Source of the DNA: Methylocapsa acidiphila B2
Lineage (GTDB): Bacteria > Pseudomonadota > Alphaproteobacteria > Rhizobiales > Beijerinckiaceae
Direction: 5' to 3'
Assembly: GCF_000427445.1 (NCBI RefSeq)
Contig: NZ_KE386496.1
Span: forward strand, 2,026,506 to 2,090,505
Length of the DNA stretch: 64,000 nt
Positions 1 to 9,984 of the stretch are shown piece by piece. Every line of letters begins with the position of its first letter. The stretch's first letter is position 1. A program made the translations under genes and the position numbers. Under the pieces are notes generated by a model. The model searched no databases. It worked only from the letters and a program-made list of their open reading frames with translations, and had not been told where the DNA came from.

Positions 1-1
1 T

Positions 2-910
2 GCCCGAATCGCCCATATCAACGCCGACGCCATAATCGAAGGCTTCGCGTCGCGCGGAGAAGTGGCGGTCGTCGCCGGATTTCAGGGGCTCCACAAGGAG
101 AGCGGCCGCATCACGACGCTCGGGCGGGGCGGATCCGACACCAGCGCGGTCGCCGTCGCCGCCGCCATCGGCGCGGATCGCTGCGATATCTATACGGATG
201 TCGACGGCGTTTACACGACCGATCCCCGCATCGTGCCGAAAGCCAAACGGCTCGACCGCATCGCTTTCGAAGAAATGCTGGAAATGGCCTCGCTCGGGGC
301 GAAGGTGCTCCAGGTGCGCTCGGTCGAGCTCGCCATGGCGCATAAGGTCAAGACCTATGTGCGTTCGTCCTTCGACGATCCCCTCGACCCGAAAGCCGGC
401 ACATTGATTTGCGACGAGGAGGATATTTTGGAGCAGCAGGTCGTCACCGGCATCGCCTTCTCGAAGGACGAGGCGCAGATCACCTTGCGCAAAGTGGTCG
501 ATCACCCAGGGGTCGCCGCCGCGATATTCATGCCCTTGGCGGAAGCCAATATCAATGTCGACATGATCATCCAGGTCGCTTCCGAGAATTCCGGCGTGAC
601 CGACATGACCTTCACTGTGTCGACAGCCGATTTCGAGCGCGCCAAATCGATCTTGCATAAATTGCAGCCGCAAATCGGCTTCGAGAGCTTGAACGGGGCT
701 ATGGAGGTCGTAAAAATATCGGCGATCGGCGTCGGCATGCGAAGCCACGCCGGAGTCGCCGCGATGGCTTTCAAGGCGCTCGCTGAAAAAGGCATCAATA
801 TCCGGGCGATCACGACGTCGGAGATCAAATTTTCTGTTTTGATCGAGGCCGCCTATACGGAATTGGCGGTGCGGACGCTCCATACTCTCTATGGCCTCGA
901 CAAAGCTTGA
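2..910 (+). CDS. lysC: Aspartate kinase, 5'-truncated by window edge
   Basis: Aspartokinase phosphorylates L-aspartate in the first step of lysine, threonine and methionine synthesis. The reading frame is open from base 2, so the N-terminal part (roughly 110 residues by comparison with the usual 405-417) lies outside the window. About 302 residues are visible. They include the kinase segment [15 protein letters not shown], the [14 protein letters not shown] motif and two C-terminal ACT domains (the region after base about 440, with the FTVS and IKFSVLIE strands), which in this family bind lysine or threonine for feedback control. It lies upstream of ptsP on the same strand, a neighbourhood familiar in Hyphomicrobiales, but a 313-base gap separates them. 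Confidence 0.95.
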   Translation, partial: ARIAHINADAIIEGFASRGEVAVVAGFQGLHKESGRITTLGRGGSDTSAVAVAAAIGADRCDIYTDVDGVYTTDPRIVPKAKRLDRIAFEEMLEMASLGAKVLQVRSVELAMAHKVKTYVRSSFDDPLDPKAGTLICDEEDILEQQVVTGIAFSKDEAQITLRKVVDHPGVAAAIFMPLAEANINVDMIIQVASENSGVTDMTFTVSTADFERAKSILHKLQPQIGFESLNGAMEVVKISAIGVGMRSHAGVAAMAFKALAEKGINIRAITTSEIKFSVLIEAAYTELAVRTLHTLYGLDKA

Positions 911-1223
911 TGTCCGGCGCCAAATCGCTTCTGATCCAATTTATGGTCGCGAGGGCTTCGAGCCGGCAGGGACAAGTCGAGCTGGAATAATTCCAAGGTT
1001 AGTCTTCGCGACGCGTCAGCCAGGCCAAAAACGATCCGCCGCCGCAAGTCGAAAATGATCGTTACATCGCCCCTCCCTCTCTTGCGGTCTGGAGATTGCA
1101 CGGGTTAAACAGGCGAGAGGCTATAAGACCAATAAAGCCATCGGCCTAGCGAAACGCCCTTTTGGACAATTTGGCTTGCCGATTAAGGATCATGAGGCCC
1201 AGAGGGCCGAACAGGAAACAGCC
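911..1223. other. Intergenic region lysC-ptsP
   Basis: I see no convincing gene here. Short open frames on both strands have arginine-rich, non-conserved translations. The stretch presumably holds the lysC 3' end signals and the ptsP promoter, but no clear terminator hairpin or -35/-10 pair stands out. Confidence 0.4.
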
Positions 1224-3488
1224 ATGTATGGCGCCCTCGGCGGACCCCGTCTGCTGCTGCGGCGGCTTCGCGAAGTCATGGTGGAGCCGGTCAGCCCGCA
1301 GGCGCGACTGGACAAGATCGTCGTGCATATCGCCGCGAACATGGTCGCGGAGGTTTGTTCCGTTTATGTGCTGCGCGCCGACGGCCGGCTCGAGCTCTGC
1401 GCCACGGAGGGGTTGAACCGGGAGGCGGTTCACCTCACCACCATGCGCTCCGGCGAAGGCTTGGTCGGCCGGATCGCCGAGACCGCCGAGCCGCTCGCCC
1501 TCTCCGACGCCCAGCGCCACCCGTCGTTTTCATATCGGCCGGAAACCGGCGAGGAGATCTATTCCTCCTTCCTCGGCGTGCCGATCTTGCGCGGCGGCAA
1601 CACGCTCGGCGTGCTCGTCGTCCAGAACAAGGCCCGGCGCTCCTATTCCGACGAAGAGGTCGAGGCGCTGCAGACGACGGCCATGCTGCTCGCCGAGATG
1701 ATCGCCTCGGGAGAGCTGCAATCGCTCGTTCTTCCCGGCAATGACATCGCGCTGCGCCGCCCGCTCGCCCTGAAAGGATCGGCCGTCGCGGATGGGGTCG
1801 GGCTCGGCTATGTCGTCCTTCACGAGCCGCGCATAATCATCAAGCAGCTCGTCGCCGAGGATGTGAAGCGGGAGGCCGAACGGCTCGACACGGCGATCGC
1901 GGCCATGCGCGAATCGATCGACATGCTCATCGAAAACGGGAACATGGGGCCCGGCGAGCATCACGAGGTGCTCGAGACCTTCCGGATGTTCGCGCATGAT
2001 CGCGGCTGGCTGCGCCGGCTGCGCGAGGCGGTCGCGACCGGGCTTACGGCCGAGGCGGCGGTCGAGCGCGTGCAAAACGACGCCCGCGCCAAATTGCAGC
2101 GCCGCACCGAGCCCTATATGCGCGAGCGTCTGCACGATCTCGACGATCTCGCCAACCGGCTCTTGCACAAGCTGACCGGCCAGAGCTTCGTCGCCGCGCA
2201 TGAGGATCTGCACGAAAACTCGATCATCGTCGCGCGCACGATGGGGCCGGCGGCGCTGCTCGAATATGACCGCGCTAAGGTTCGCGGGCTTGTTCTGGAA
2301 AGCGCCGGACCGTCGAGCCATGTCGCCATCGTCGCCCGCGCGCTCGGCATCCCAGCCGTCGGCGACGTCGCGAACATTATCGATTTCGTCGAGCCTGGCG
2401 ACCCTCTGATCATCGACGGGGGGACGGGCGACGTTCATTTGCGGCCGCCGCCAGACGTCGAGCGCGCCTATGCGGAGAAGGCGCGCCTGCGCGCTCGTCG
2501 GCAAGAGCAATATCATAAGCTCCGCGACGTCCCCGCCATCACGAAAGACGGCGTCACCATTGATTTGCACATGAACGCCGGCCTTCTCGTCGATCTCGAG
2601 CATGTCGTCGAGACGGGCGCGATATCGGTCGGGCTATTCCGCACCGAGCTTCAGTTCATGCTCTCGCCGCAATTTCCCCGGATGGGCGAACAGGAAGCTC
2701 TTTATCGCGCCGCCCTCGACGCCGCCGCTGGCCGGCCGATCACCTTCCGCACGCTCGACATCGGCTCCGACAAGATCTTGCCCTACATGACTCAAGTCCA
2801 GGAGGAAAATCCGGCTCTCGGCTGGCGGGCCATCCGCATCGGGCTCGACCGGCCGGGCCTGCTGCGCTCGCAATTGCGCGGCCTCTTGCGGGCCGGCGCG
2901 GGACGCGAAATGCGGATCATGTTTCCGATGATCGCAACCCTTGAGGAATATGACGCGGCGAAGGCTCTGGTCCAGCGCGAGCTCGAGCTTTTGAAGCTGC
3001 ATCACCGCGAGCCGCCCTCGGTGCTCAAGCTCGGCATTATGATCGAGGTGCCCTCGATGCTGTGGCAGCTCGACGAGGTCTGCCCGAAGGTCGATTTCCT
3101 TTCCGTCGGCTCGAATGACCTCATCCAATATCTTTACGCCGTCGATCGCGACAATAAGCGGGTCTCAGCGCGCTTCGACGTGCTGTCCGCGCCGATCCTT
3201 CGCGCCTTGAAATTCATCGTCGACAAGTGCGGCGCCGCCAAGACCCCCCTGACGCTTTGCGGCGAGATGGGCGGCAAGCCCCTCGAAGCCATGGTTCTGC
3301 TGGCGCTCGGGTTTCGCGGCCTTTCCATGTCGGCGGCCTCGATCGGCCCCGTCAAGGCGACGGTGCTCGCGATGGATCTCGGCGAGGTCGAGGCCTTTGT
3401 CTCCAGCCTTCTCCGCAGATCGACCGGCGGACGCTCCCTGCGAGACGACCTGACCTCATTCGCTGAATCGAAAGGGATCCCAATTTAG
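1224..3488 (+). CDS. ptsP: Phosphoenolpyruvate-protein phosphotransferase PtsP (nitrogen PTS enzyme I)
   Basis: EI-Ntr takes phosphate from PEP and passes it to NPr, feeding the regulatory (non-sugar) PTS that senses nitrogen and carbon status. The protein (754 residues from this start) has an N-terminal GAF domain (about residues 10-155), the PEP-utiliser N-terminal and swivelling domains with the phospho-histidine in the GPSSHVAIVAR motif (about H366), and a C-terminal TIM barrel containing SVGSNDLIQY and LCGEMGGK with its catalytic cysteine. I chose the ATG at 1224 because AGGAAA lies 7 bases upstream. An upstream in-frame TTG at 1176 would add 16 residues but has no better ribosome site. 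prfA and prmC, often next in related genomes, are not here. Confidence 0.95.
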   Translation: MYGALGGPRLLLRRLREVMVEPVSPQARLDKIVVHIAANMVAEVCSVYVLRADGRLELCATEGLNREAVHLTTMRSGEGLVGRIAETAEPLALSDAQRHPSFSYRPETGEEIYSSFLGVPILRGGNTLGVLVVQNKARRSYSDEEVEALQTTAMLLAEMIASGELQSLVLPGNDIALRRPLALKGSAVADGVGLGYVVLHEPRIIIKQLVAEDVKREAERLDTAIAAMRESIDMLIENGNMGPGEHHEVLETFRMFAHDRGWLRRLREAVATGLTAEAAVERVQNDARAKLQRRTEPYMRERLHDLDDLANRLLHKLTGQSFVAAHEDLHENSIIVARTMGPAALLEYDRAKVRGLVLESAGPSSHVAIVARALGIPAVGDVANIIDFVEPGDPLIIDGGTGDVHLRPPPDVERAYAEKARLRARRQEQYHKLRDVPAITKDGVTIDLHMNAGLLVDLEHVVETGAISVGLFRTELQFMLSPQFPRMGEQEALYRAALDAAAGRPITFRTLDIGSDKILPYMTQVQEENPALGWRAIRIGLDRPGLLRSQLRGLLRAGAGREMRIMFPMIATLEEYDAAKALVQRELELLKLHHREPPSVLKLGIMIEVPSMLWQLDEVCPKVDFLSVGSNDLIQYLYAVDRDNKRVSARFDVLSAPILRALKFIVDKCGAAKTPLTLCGEMGGKPLEAMVLLALGFRGLSMSAASIGPVKATVLAMDLGEVEAFVSSLLRRSTGGRSLRDDLTSFAESKGIPI

Positions 3489-3776
3489 CGACTGGGTCGA
3501 GCCTTTCGAATCTCTAAGTCCCAATCAATTTGCCGCGCGCTTCGCCGGCCAGTGCGCCTTCGCATTTCCCGGTAGCTGCGGGATTGGGGCGATCATCGCC
3601 ATTGTCGGCCGGAATAGATGAACACATTCGAACCGAGAAATATGCTTGGCCCGCATTTCAAATTGGCGCTTCGCCCCCTATATCTCCCTGGCTGACCCTG
3701 TGGTTTTTCGGCGCAGCCGGCGCGTTCGTCCAGCGCCTTGAAGATCTGCCGGCCGCCATTTTCCTCGGAGCCGCGC

Positions 3777-5075
3777 ATGGCTAAGCCGCGCGGGCCGACG
3801 AGCGCGAGCAATATGACCGATCTGTCGGCAAAACGCATACTCCTCGTCATCGGCGGCGGCGTCGCTGCCTATAAGACGCTGGAATTGATTCGTCGCCTGC
3901 GCGAGCGCGGCGCGACCGTGCGAGCCGTGCTGACGCGCGCCGCCTCCCATTTCGTCACGCCGCTTTCCCTCGCCACTCTGACCGCCGAAAAAGTCTATGA
4001 AGATCTCTTCGCCCTAACTGACGAGGCGACGATCGGGCACATCGAATTGTCGCGCGACGCCGATCTCGTCGTCATCGCTCCGGCGACCGCCGATCTTTTG
4101 GCCAAGATGGCGAATGGCCTCGCGGACGACCTCGCCTCGACGCTTCTTCTCGCGACCGATAAGAAAATCCTGGTCGCGCCGGCGATGAACCTACGAATGT
4201 GGCTCCGCCCGGCGACCCTCCGCAATGTTCAGACCTTGCATGCGGACGGCGTGCTTTTCGTCGGCCCGGATGTGGGCGACATGGCCTGCGGCGAATTCGG
4301 CCCGGGCCGAATGAGCGAGCCGCCCGCAATTCTCGCCGCCATCGAATCCGCGTTGGCGGGGGATACGAAGCTCGCCTTGCCGATGGTCTTCGCCTCGCCG
4401 AGCCTCGGACGTGGGCCGCTTGAGGGCGGCCACGTTGTGATCACCTCCGGTCCGACGCATGAACCGATTGATCCAGTGCGCTATATCGCCAATCGATCTT
4501 CCGGCAAGCAAGGACATGCGATCGCACGAGCCGCGCGCGCGCTCGGCGCCGACGTGACGCTCGTCGCGGGACCCGTCGCCGTGCCCGACCCGCCTGGCGT
4601 GACGACTATTCACGTCGAGACCGCGCGCGAGATGCTGAACGCCGTCGAGGCGGCGCTGCCGGCGGATATTTTCGTCGCCGCCGCGGCGGTCGCGGATTGG
4701 CGCACGGCTGAGCCCGTCAACAATAAGATCAAGAAGGGGGCGAAGGGAGCGCCCACGCTGACGCTCGTCGAAAACCCCGACATATTGGCGACGATCGCCA
4801 GACGGACGACGACCCGTCCAACGATCGTCGTCGGCTTCGCCGCCGAAACGGAAAAGCTTCTCGCCAACGCCGCGCAAAAGCTCGCACGCAAAAGCTGTGA
4901 TATGATCATCGCCAATGATGTGAGCGGCGCAACGGGCGTGATGGGCGGCGACCGCAATCAAGTGACGATCATGACGCGGGAAGGCGCGGAATCCTGGCCC
5001 GATCTGGATAAGGACGAGGTCGCAAATCGCCTGATGACCAAACTCGCCGAAATGCTGAAAGGGAGCCGATCATGA
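3777..5075 (+). CDS. coaBC: Bifunctional phosphopantothenoylcysteine decarboxylase / phosphopantothenate-cysteine ligase
   Basis: CoaBC makes 4'-phosphopantetheine for coenzyme A: CoaB joins cysteine to phosphopantothenate and CoaC decarboxylates the product using FMN. The N-terminal half carries the flavodoxin-like start [14 protein letters not shown], the catalytic His in [10 protein letters not shown], the PAMNLRMW motif and the reactive cysteine in [11 protein letters not shown]. The C-terminal CoaB half starts near [19 protein letters not shown] and contains KIKKG. From the ATG at 3777 the protein is 432 residues; a second ATG at 3813 is also possible. The stop overlaps the dut start by four bases (ATGA), so the two are translationally coupled. 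Confidence 0.95.
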   Translation: MAKPRGPTSASNMTDLSAKRILLVIGGGVAAYKTLELIRRLRERGATVRAVLTRAASHFVTPLSLATLTAEKVYEDLFALTDEATIGHIELSRDADLVVIAPATADLLAKMANGLADDLASTLLLATDKKILVAPAMNLRMWLRPATLRNVQTLHADGVLFVGPDVGDMACGEFGPGRMSEPPAILAAIESALAGDTKLALPMVFASPSLGRGPLEGGHVVITSGPTHEPIDPVRYIANRSSGKQGHAIARAARALGADVTLVAGPVAVPDPPGVTTIHVETAREMLNAVEAALPADIFVAAAAVADWRTAEPVNNKIKKGAKGAPTLTLVENPDILATIARRTTTRPTIVVGFAAETEKLLANAAQKLARKSCDMIIANDVSGATGVMGGDRNQVTIMTREGAESWPDLDKDEVANRLMTKLAEMLKGSRS

Positions 5076-5554
5076 ACGCGGCGCTCGCCATCGCGGTCCG
5101 GCGCCTGCCGCATGGCGAAGGATTGCCCCTGCCCGACTATCAGACCGCAGGCGCGGCTGGTCTCGATCTCCTCGCGGCCATCGCGCCCGGCGTCGCTCTT
5201 ACGCTCGCGCCAGGCCGGAGGCTCCTCGCGCCCACCGGCCTCACGCTCGAAATTCCGCCGAATTACGAGGCCCAGATCCGGCCCCGCTCGGGGCTCGCGC
5301 GCCAGAGCGGCGTCACGGTCCTTAACGCGCCCGGCACGATCGACTCCGATTACCGGGGGGAAATCGGCGTACTCCTGATCAATTTGGGCGATGAACCTTT
5401 CGAGATCATTCGCGGCGCGAGGATCGCACAGCTCGTCTTCGCGCCGGTCACTCGGGCGACGCTGTTCGAGCGGCCGGACCTGACGGCGACCGCGCGCGGC
5501 GAGGGCGGATTCGGCTCGACGGGCCGGATGGCGCAAGAGGAGGACGGCCGATGA
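5072..5554 (+). CDS. dut: Deoxyuridine 5'-triphosphate nucleotidohydrolase
   Basis: dUTPase hydrolyses dUTP to dUMP and pyrophosphate, which keeps uracil out of DNA and supplies dTMP synthesis. All five trimeric dUTPase motifs are visible: [32 protein letters not shown] with the catalytic Asp, [11 protein letters not shown] and the C-terminal [10 protein letters not shown] lid. The length of 160 residues is normal. The gene is coupled by ATGA overlaps to coaBC upstream and to the Rrf2-type regulator downstream. Confidence 0.97.
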   Translation: MNAALAIAVRRLPHGEGLPLPDYQTAGAAGLDLLAAIAPGVALTLAPGRRLLAPTGLTLEIPPNYEAQIRPRSGLARQSGVTVLNAPGTIDSDYRGEIGVLLINLGDEPFEIIRGARIAQLVFAPVTRATLFERPDLTATARGEGGFGSTGRMAQEEDGR

Positions 5555-6000
5555 ATCTCCTCACTCGGCGGAGCCATCTGGCGCTTGCGGCGGTCGTCGA
5601 CATCGCTATTCATGCGCGCCCGGCGCCCGTCGCCGCGAAGGCCCTCGCGGCTCGTCTCGAGCTGCCGCCGCGCCATCTCGAAACCCTGCTTCAGGCTCTC
5701 GTCCGGGCCAATATTCTCAAAGGATTGCGCGGCCCGCGCGGCGGCTATGAGCTGGCGCGGGAACGCCGCCGCATCACGGCGGCGGCGGTTTTGCGCGCAA
5801 TTATGAGCGAATCGTCCGCCGAGGCGGAGCCCGAGCCCGAGTGCCCGCTCGTTTCCCGGGTGATCGCCCCCGTCGTCGAGACGGCGGGATCGGCCTTCCT
5901 AAATGAACTCGAGACCGTCACCATCGACGATATTTGTCGGCGTGCGGAAGAGTTGAAGCTCTGCAATGGTCCCGAGTCCGGACCGGATTTCGCGATCTGA
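5551..6000 (+). CDS. Rrf2-family transcriptional regulator
   Basis: Rrf2 proteins are winged-helix DNA-binding regulators, often sensing redox or iron-sulfur status (IscR, NsrR, CymR types). The 149-residue protein has the family N-terminus ([16 protein letters not shown]), the recognition region [19 protein letters not shown] and the wing [15 protein letters not shown]. Three cysteines are present (about residues 98, 129 and 139), but they are not spaced like the C-x5-C-x5-C cluster ligands of IscR, so Fe-S binding is uncertain. The start overlaps the dut stop (ATGA), so it is made from the coaBC-dut transcript. It ends 5 bases from the convergent pgk stop. Confidence 0.88.
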   Translation: MNLLTRRSHLALAAVVDIAIHARPAPVAAKALAARLELPPRHLETLLQALVRANILKGLRGPRGGYELARERRRITAAAVLRAIMSESSAEAEPEPECPLVSRVIAPVVETAGSAFLNELETVTIDDICRRAEELKLCNGPESGPDFAI

Positions 6001-6005
6001 AGCGC

Positions 6006-7226
6006 TCAAGCCGCCTTTGCGCCGCGCAAGGCTTCGACTCCCGGCAAAAGCTTTCCTTCGAGCCATTCGAGAAAAGCGCCGCCCGCGGTCGAGACATAGG
6101 TGAAATCATGATAGGCGTTGGCCTTATTGAGGGCTGCGATCGTGTCGCCGCCGCCGCCGATCGTCTCCAGCGCATGGACCTTGGTGAGCAGCGCCGCGAC
6201 CTTCGCGATGGCGACCGTGCCCGTATCGAAGGGCGGAACCTCGAAGGCGCCGACCGGCCCGTTCCAGACGACCGTTCGCGCCTCGGCGAGGATCCCCACC
6301 ACTTTCGCGATGGTGCGCGGTCCGATGTCGAGAATCATGTCGTTGTCGCCGACCGCGTCAATGCTGACGGCGCGAACGCTCGCGTTTGGCTCGAGCCTCG
6401 GCGCGACAATGGCGTCGACCGGCAGAACGAGCTGGCAATTCGTTGCGTCGGCGTCGGCTAGGATCTTGCGCGCGACGTCGGCGAGCTGCAGCTCGCAAAG
6501 CGACTTGCCGACCGCCTTCCCGCTCGCGGCGAGAAAGGTGTTGGCCATGCCGCCGCCGATGAACAAATAATCGACCCGGCGCATCAGATTGCCGAGCAAC
6601 TCGAGCTTGGTCGACACCTTGGCGCCGCCGACGATCGCCGCCATCGGACGATTGGGATGAGCCAGCATGCTCGTCAGCATTTCGAGCTCGAGCTGCATGG
6701 TGCGTCCGGCATAGGCCGGCAGGCGATGCGCGATCCCTTCGGTCGAGGCATGCGCGCGATGCGAAGTGGAAAAGGCGTCATTCACGTAAATGTCGCCGAG
6801 TTCGGCCAAGGCGTTGACGAAATCCGGGTCATTCTTGGTTTCGCCGGCATGGAACCTTGTGTTTTCGAGCAGGAGGATGTCGCCGTCCCGCAAGGCGTTG
6901 ACCGCGCTTTTGGCGACTTCGCCGACGCAATCCGAAGCGAAGGAAACGATTCGGCCGAGCTCATGCTCGAGCGCTACTGCGACCGGCTTCAGCGAGGTTT
7001 CCCGCTCCGGCCCTTTGGGACGCCCGAGATGGGACAGGATGATGACCTTGCCGCCCTTGCTCGAAATCTCGCGAATGTTCGAAAGAATGCGCTCGATCCG
7101 GGTTGAATCGGTGATCCGGCCGTTTTCCATCGGTACGTTGAGATCGACGCGCACCAGCACGCGCTTCCCCTTCACGACGACATCGTTCAGCGTTGGAAAG
7201 GGGGACAAAGGAGCGGATTTCGTCAT
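6006..7226 (-). CDS. pgk: Phosphoglycerate kinase
   Basis: PGK interconverts 1,3-bisphosphoglycerate plus ADP and 3-phosphoglycerate plus ATP in glycolysis, gluconeogenesis and the Calvin cycle. The 406-residue protein shows the N-terminal signature [15 protein letters not shown], the ENTRFHAGE segment, KVSTKLELL and the C-terminal nucleotide-binding [10 protein letters not shown]. The ATG at 7226 overlaps the gap stop codon (ATGA). A longer frame reaching upstream into gap is not needed. It is convergent with the Rrf2 gene, with 5 bases between the stops. Confidence 0.97.
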   Translation of the reverse strand: MTKSAPLSPFPTLNDVVVKGKRVLVRVDLNVPMENGRITDSTRIERILSNIREISSKGGKVIILSHLGRPKGPERETSLKPVAVALEHELGRIVSFASDCVGEVAKSAVNALRDGDILLLENTRFHAGETKNDPDFVNALAELGDIYVNDAFSTSHRAHASTEGIAHRLPAYAGRTMQLELEMLTSMLAHPNRPMAAIVGGAKVSTKLELLGNLMRRVDYLFIGGGMANTFLAASGKAVGKSLCELQLADVARKILADADATNCQLVLPVDAIVAPRLEPNASVRAVSIDAVGDNDMILDIGPRTIAKVVGILAEARTVVWNGPVGAFEVPPFDTGTVAIAKVAALLTKVHALETIGGGGDTIAALNKANAYHDFTYVSTAGGAFLEWLEGKLLPGVEALRGAKAA

Positions 7227-8230
7227 ATATGCTTCCCCAGCGCCACTGCGGCGTCGACCATGCGGTTCGAATAGCCCCATTCATTATCGTACCAAGAGAC
7301 GACCCGCACGAAGGTGCCGTCCATCACGCGCGTCTGGTCGACATGAAAAATCGATGAATGCGAATCGTGATTGAAGTCGACGGACACATTGGGACTGTCC
7401 GTGAAGGTCAAAATTCCCTTCAGCTGCTGCGCGGCGGCGCGCTTCACCACCTCGACAATCTCCAAAACGCTGGTCGCCCGCTTGGCGACGAACTTGAAGT
7501 CGATGATGGAGACATTGGGAGTCGGCACGCGAATCGCGGCGCCGTCGAGCCTGCCATTGAGCTCCGGCAGAACGAGGCCGACGGCCTTAGCGGCTCCGGT
7601 CGACGTCGGGATCATCGAGAGCGCCGCCGCGCGCGCCCGGTACAGGTCCTTGTGCAGCGTATCCAGCGTCGGCTGGTCGCCCGTGTAAGAATGGATCGTC
7701 GTCATGAAGCCTTGTTCGATGCCGATGGCGTCATTCAGCACTTTGGCGATCGGCGCGAGGCAATTGGTCGTGCAGGACGCATTGGAGACGACGAGATGAT
7801 CCTTGGTGAGCTTGTCGTGGTTGACGCCGAAAACGACCGTCAGATCAGCCTTGTCCCCCGGCGCCGAGATCAGGACGCGCTTGGCGCCCGCCTTCAAATG
7901 GGCGGCGGCCTTTTCACGCGCCGTGAAAATGCCGGTGCATTCGAGCGCGATGTCGACGTCGAGCTCCTTGTGCGGCAATTCATGCGGATCGCGGATGGCG
8001 GTCACCTTGATCGGGCCGTCCCCAAGATCGATCGAGTCGACCGTCGTCTTGACCTCGCCGGGAAAGCGGCCATGGACGGAATCGAAACGCAAGAGATGCG
8101 CGTTGGTCTCGACTGGACCTAGATCATTGATGGCGACGACCTTTATGTCCTTGCGGCCGGACTCGGCGATGGCGCGCAAGACATTGCGGCCGATGCGGCC
8201 AAACCCATTGATAGCGACCCTAACCGCCAT
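7223..8230 (-). CDS. gap: Type I glyceraldehyde-3-phosphate dehydrogenase
   Basis: GAPDH oxidises glyceraldehyde 3-phosphate to 1,3-bisphosphoglycerate with NAD(P). The 335-residue protein has the Rossmann start [18 protein letters not shown], the catalytic cysteine in [12 protein letters not shown], the TIHSYTGDQ loop and the C-terminal [13 protein letters not shown]. It is directly coupled to pgk. In many Hyphomicrobiales tkt lies just upstream of gap, divergent from the DUF4164 gene; here that place is taken by 665 non-coding bases. Confidence 0.97.
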   Translation of the reverse strand: MAVRVAINGFGRIGRNVLRAIAESGRKDIKVVAINDLGPVETNAHLLRFDSVHGRFPGEVKTTVDSIDLGDGPIKVTAIRDPHELPHKELDVDIALECTGIFTAREKAAAHLKAGAKRVLISAPGDKADLTVVFGVNHDKLTKDHLVVSNASCTTNCLAPIAKVLNDAIGIEQGFMTTIHSYTGDQPTLDTLHKDLYRARAAALSMIPTSTGAAKAVGLVLPELNGRLDGAAIRVPTPNVSIIDFKFVAKRATSVLEIVEVVKRAAAQQLKGILTFTDSPNVSVDFNHDSHSSIFHVDQTRVMDGTFVRVVSWYDNEWGYSNRMVDAAVALGKHI

Positions 8231-8895
8231 CCATATCGCTCCTTGTCTTCAGCCGGCCCGACTGGCGACGCGGCTTGCCCCGATGGATCGGCTTTATGGC
8301 GCGGCTTCCAACGGCCGTCAATTATTGCCGCGCCACAACAATTGAACTAAACGGCGCCGATGCCGCAATGCAAAGTGCTTTGTGAAAGTTTTCGCAAAAT
8401 ATTTCGAAGCTTCTATGCGGACGGATCCCGATCAATGCGTCATAGTCCGTGTAAAGAATACTTTTGTGACCTTCGTCTCGCTCGCCGCCAATATTAGATC
8501 CCGTCGGCCGTGGCCGAGCAAGTCAGAGCCAGCGTCAAGATCGGAGCCGGCGCCGAGACGCTGCCGCCGAGATCTGGTTGGCGCGCGACAAATATCGCTT
8601 TCGCGTGATAATATTCGATATGCCCGCGTCGATCTCTGGCAAGCGTCCTTTACGTACAGGCGTCAGTCCGTTCGGGATAGGCACTTCGTCGAGACCTCGC
8701 GTTTCGCGAAATCGCGGGGCACAAAAGTGGAGCCTGGTTTTTCGCGGAAATTCCCTCTTTCATTTTCGAATCTCACATGCTTTCGGATGAAAAAGTCCAA
8801 AAGCATCGTAGTTTCATGCGACGATCTGAAGCATTTCTAAGCCGGCGCTCCATTCAGGGCGTTTGACGTGACCTCAACCAGACATCAGGACGAAA
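8231..8895. other. Intergenic region gap-DUF4164 (no gene recognised)
   Basis: 665 bases between divergent genes. Open frames up to 152 codons occur, but their translations look like noise. The stretch should hold the gap promoter on the minus strand and the promoter of the DUF4164-zapA genes on the plus strand. An imperfect inverted repeat sits at about 8777-8806. Its position matches where transketolase is often found in related genomes, but no tkt remnant can be read. Confidence 0.45.
8777..8806. repeat. Imperfect inverted repeat (hairpin)
   Basis: The arms read atgctttcgg and ccaaaagcat, 9 of 10 bases complementary, around a 10-base loop. Palindromes of this kind are scattered between genes in many Hyphomicrobiales, so it may be a dispersed repeat rather than a site specific to this locus. 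No T-run follows on either strand, so a simple terminator is less likely. Confidence 0.5.
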
Positions 8896-9186
8896 ATGAC
8901 TGCGCTTGATCGTCTCGAATCCTCTATCAGGAGGCTCGCCGCGGCGCTCGATCAGCTCGAGGCGGCGGGCGAGCGCCGCGTGCGCGCCGACGCTCTGCGC
9001 GCCAATTTGGAGGAAGAACTGACCGTCCTGCAGGACGACCGCTCCCGCCTCGCGGTCGAGCTCGACGGCGCGATCGCGCGGATGAACGCGCTCGAATTGA
9101 CGAATGAAGACGTCTCGCGCCGGCTGAAAACCGTCAACGCATCAATCAAGGCCGTCCTGGCGGGCGCGGATACGCGCGGAGGCTGA
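8896..9186 (+). CDS. DUF4164 family coiled-coil protein
   Basis: A 96-residue, almost entirely alpha-helical and charged protein with heptad-like leucine spacing over its whole length (LDRLESSIRRLAAALDQLEA onward), recognisable as the DUF4164 family that sits next to zapA in many Alphaproteobacteria. Its function is not established. The location suggests a role near the division apparatus, which is inference. AGGA lies 6 bases before the ATG. Confidence 0.8.
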   Translation: MTALDRLESSIRRLAAALDQLEAAGERRVRADALRANLEEELTVLQDDRSRLAVELDGAIARMNALELTNEDVSRRLKTVNASIKAVLAGADTRGG

Positions 9187-9337
9187 ACGCCGATCGGCAG
9201 TTTCTCCATGGGAAAGCGCTTGTTCTTTTTGGGAAAGCGCTCGGCGCGTTTTACTTTCGCTTCTTAAAATTGCTAAATGACGTCGCGCTTGCCTGCAAGC
9301 GCGCGATCCGCCGCCAACGACCCGAGGAGGCGACGCC

Positions 9338-9709
9338 ATGGCGCAAGTCGCGGTGACGATCGCAGGCCGCGTCTACCGCGTCGCTTGCGACGAAGGCGAA
9401 GAGGAACATCTCGACGAGCTTGCCCGCACGGTCGACGGCAAGATCAAGAGCATGCGCCAGCGCTTCGGCGAGATCGGCGATCAGCGGCTCACCGTCATGG
9501 CGGCGATCACCCTCGCCGACGAGCTGGCTGAAGAGCGCCAGCGCGCGACCGCGCTGCAGGCCGAGCTCGCCGAGCTCAAGGCCAAGAGCACGCAAGGAAG
9601 CAGCCGAAACGACGAATGGGCCGATCGGGTCGCCCAATCCCTGAACGAGGCCGCATTGCGCATCGAGCGCATGACGCATGAGCTGAACGGCTCGGGCCGC
9701 AGCGAATAG
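9338..9709 (+). CDS. zapA: Cell division protein ZapA
   Basis: ZapA binds FtsZ filaments and promotes bundling of the Z-ring. The 123-residue protein has the ZapA globular N-terminus (VTIAGRVYRVACDEGEEEHL, then LARTVDGKIKSM) followed by a long coiled coil from LADELAEERQ to the C-terminus, which drives dimerisation. The ribosome site GAGGAGG is clear, about 8 bases upstream. The 6S RNA gene and fau follow directly, the standard bacterial zapA-ssrS-fau order. Confidence 0.93.
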   Translation: MAQVAVTIAGRVYRVACDEGEEEHLDELARTVDGKIKSMRQRFGEIGDQRLTVMAAITLADELAEERQRATALQAELAELKAKSTQGSSRNDEWADRVAQSLNEAALRIERMTHELNGSGRSE

Positions 9710-9802
9710 CCCGCGCCTTCGGACCCGCCGCGGGTCTTTCCAACGGGTTTTCCACTCCGCGCACTAGCGTTTTTCGTCGACGCACCCTAAATTGATCCGG
9801 CG

Positions 9803-9956
9803 GAGCTGCGGGGTTCGTGTTGGATCAGTATTCCCGGGGCCTTATCGATCTCTAAGGGAGCTGTCCCTGGCCTTGCCCGTGGGCTCGGCCACATGGCGCC
9901 CACCTACGTTGTAGGTACCCGGGATCGATGTCCCACGGCCATCGCGGCCCCGCGCT
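9803..9956 (+). ncRNA. ssrS: 6S RNA
   Basis: 6S RNA folds into a long open-bubble hairpin that mimics an open promoter and holds RNA polymerase sigma-70 in stationary phase. The stretch shows the alphaproteobacterial pattern: a closing stem formed by GCTGCGGGG near 9805 and CCCCGC near 9949, an inner TTCCCGGGGCC paired to downstream GGTACCCGGGA, and the internal segment around GGGAGCTGTCCCTGG. It lies between zapA and fau, its usual place. Exact ends are estimated, and the 3' end runs into the region just before fau. Confidence 0.85.
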
Positions 9957-9984
9957 GATTTTTCCCCACATATTTTCGAGCCCT

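Noticed and set aside
889-1101. Minus-strand open frame after lysC
   Set aside because: Overlaps the lysC end, no ribosome site, Arg-rich translation.
8382-8840. 152-codon plus-strand frame between gap and DUF4164
   Set aside because: Translation lacks domain-like patterns and carries a palindromic repeat; no ribosome site at the start.
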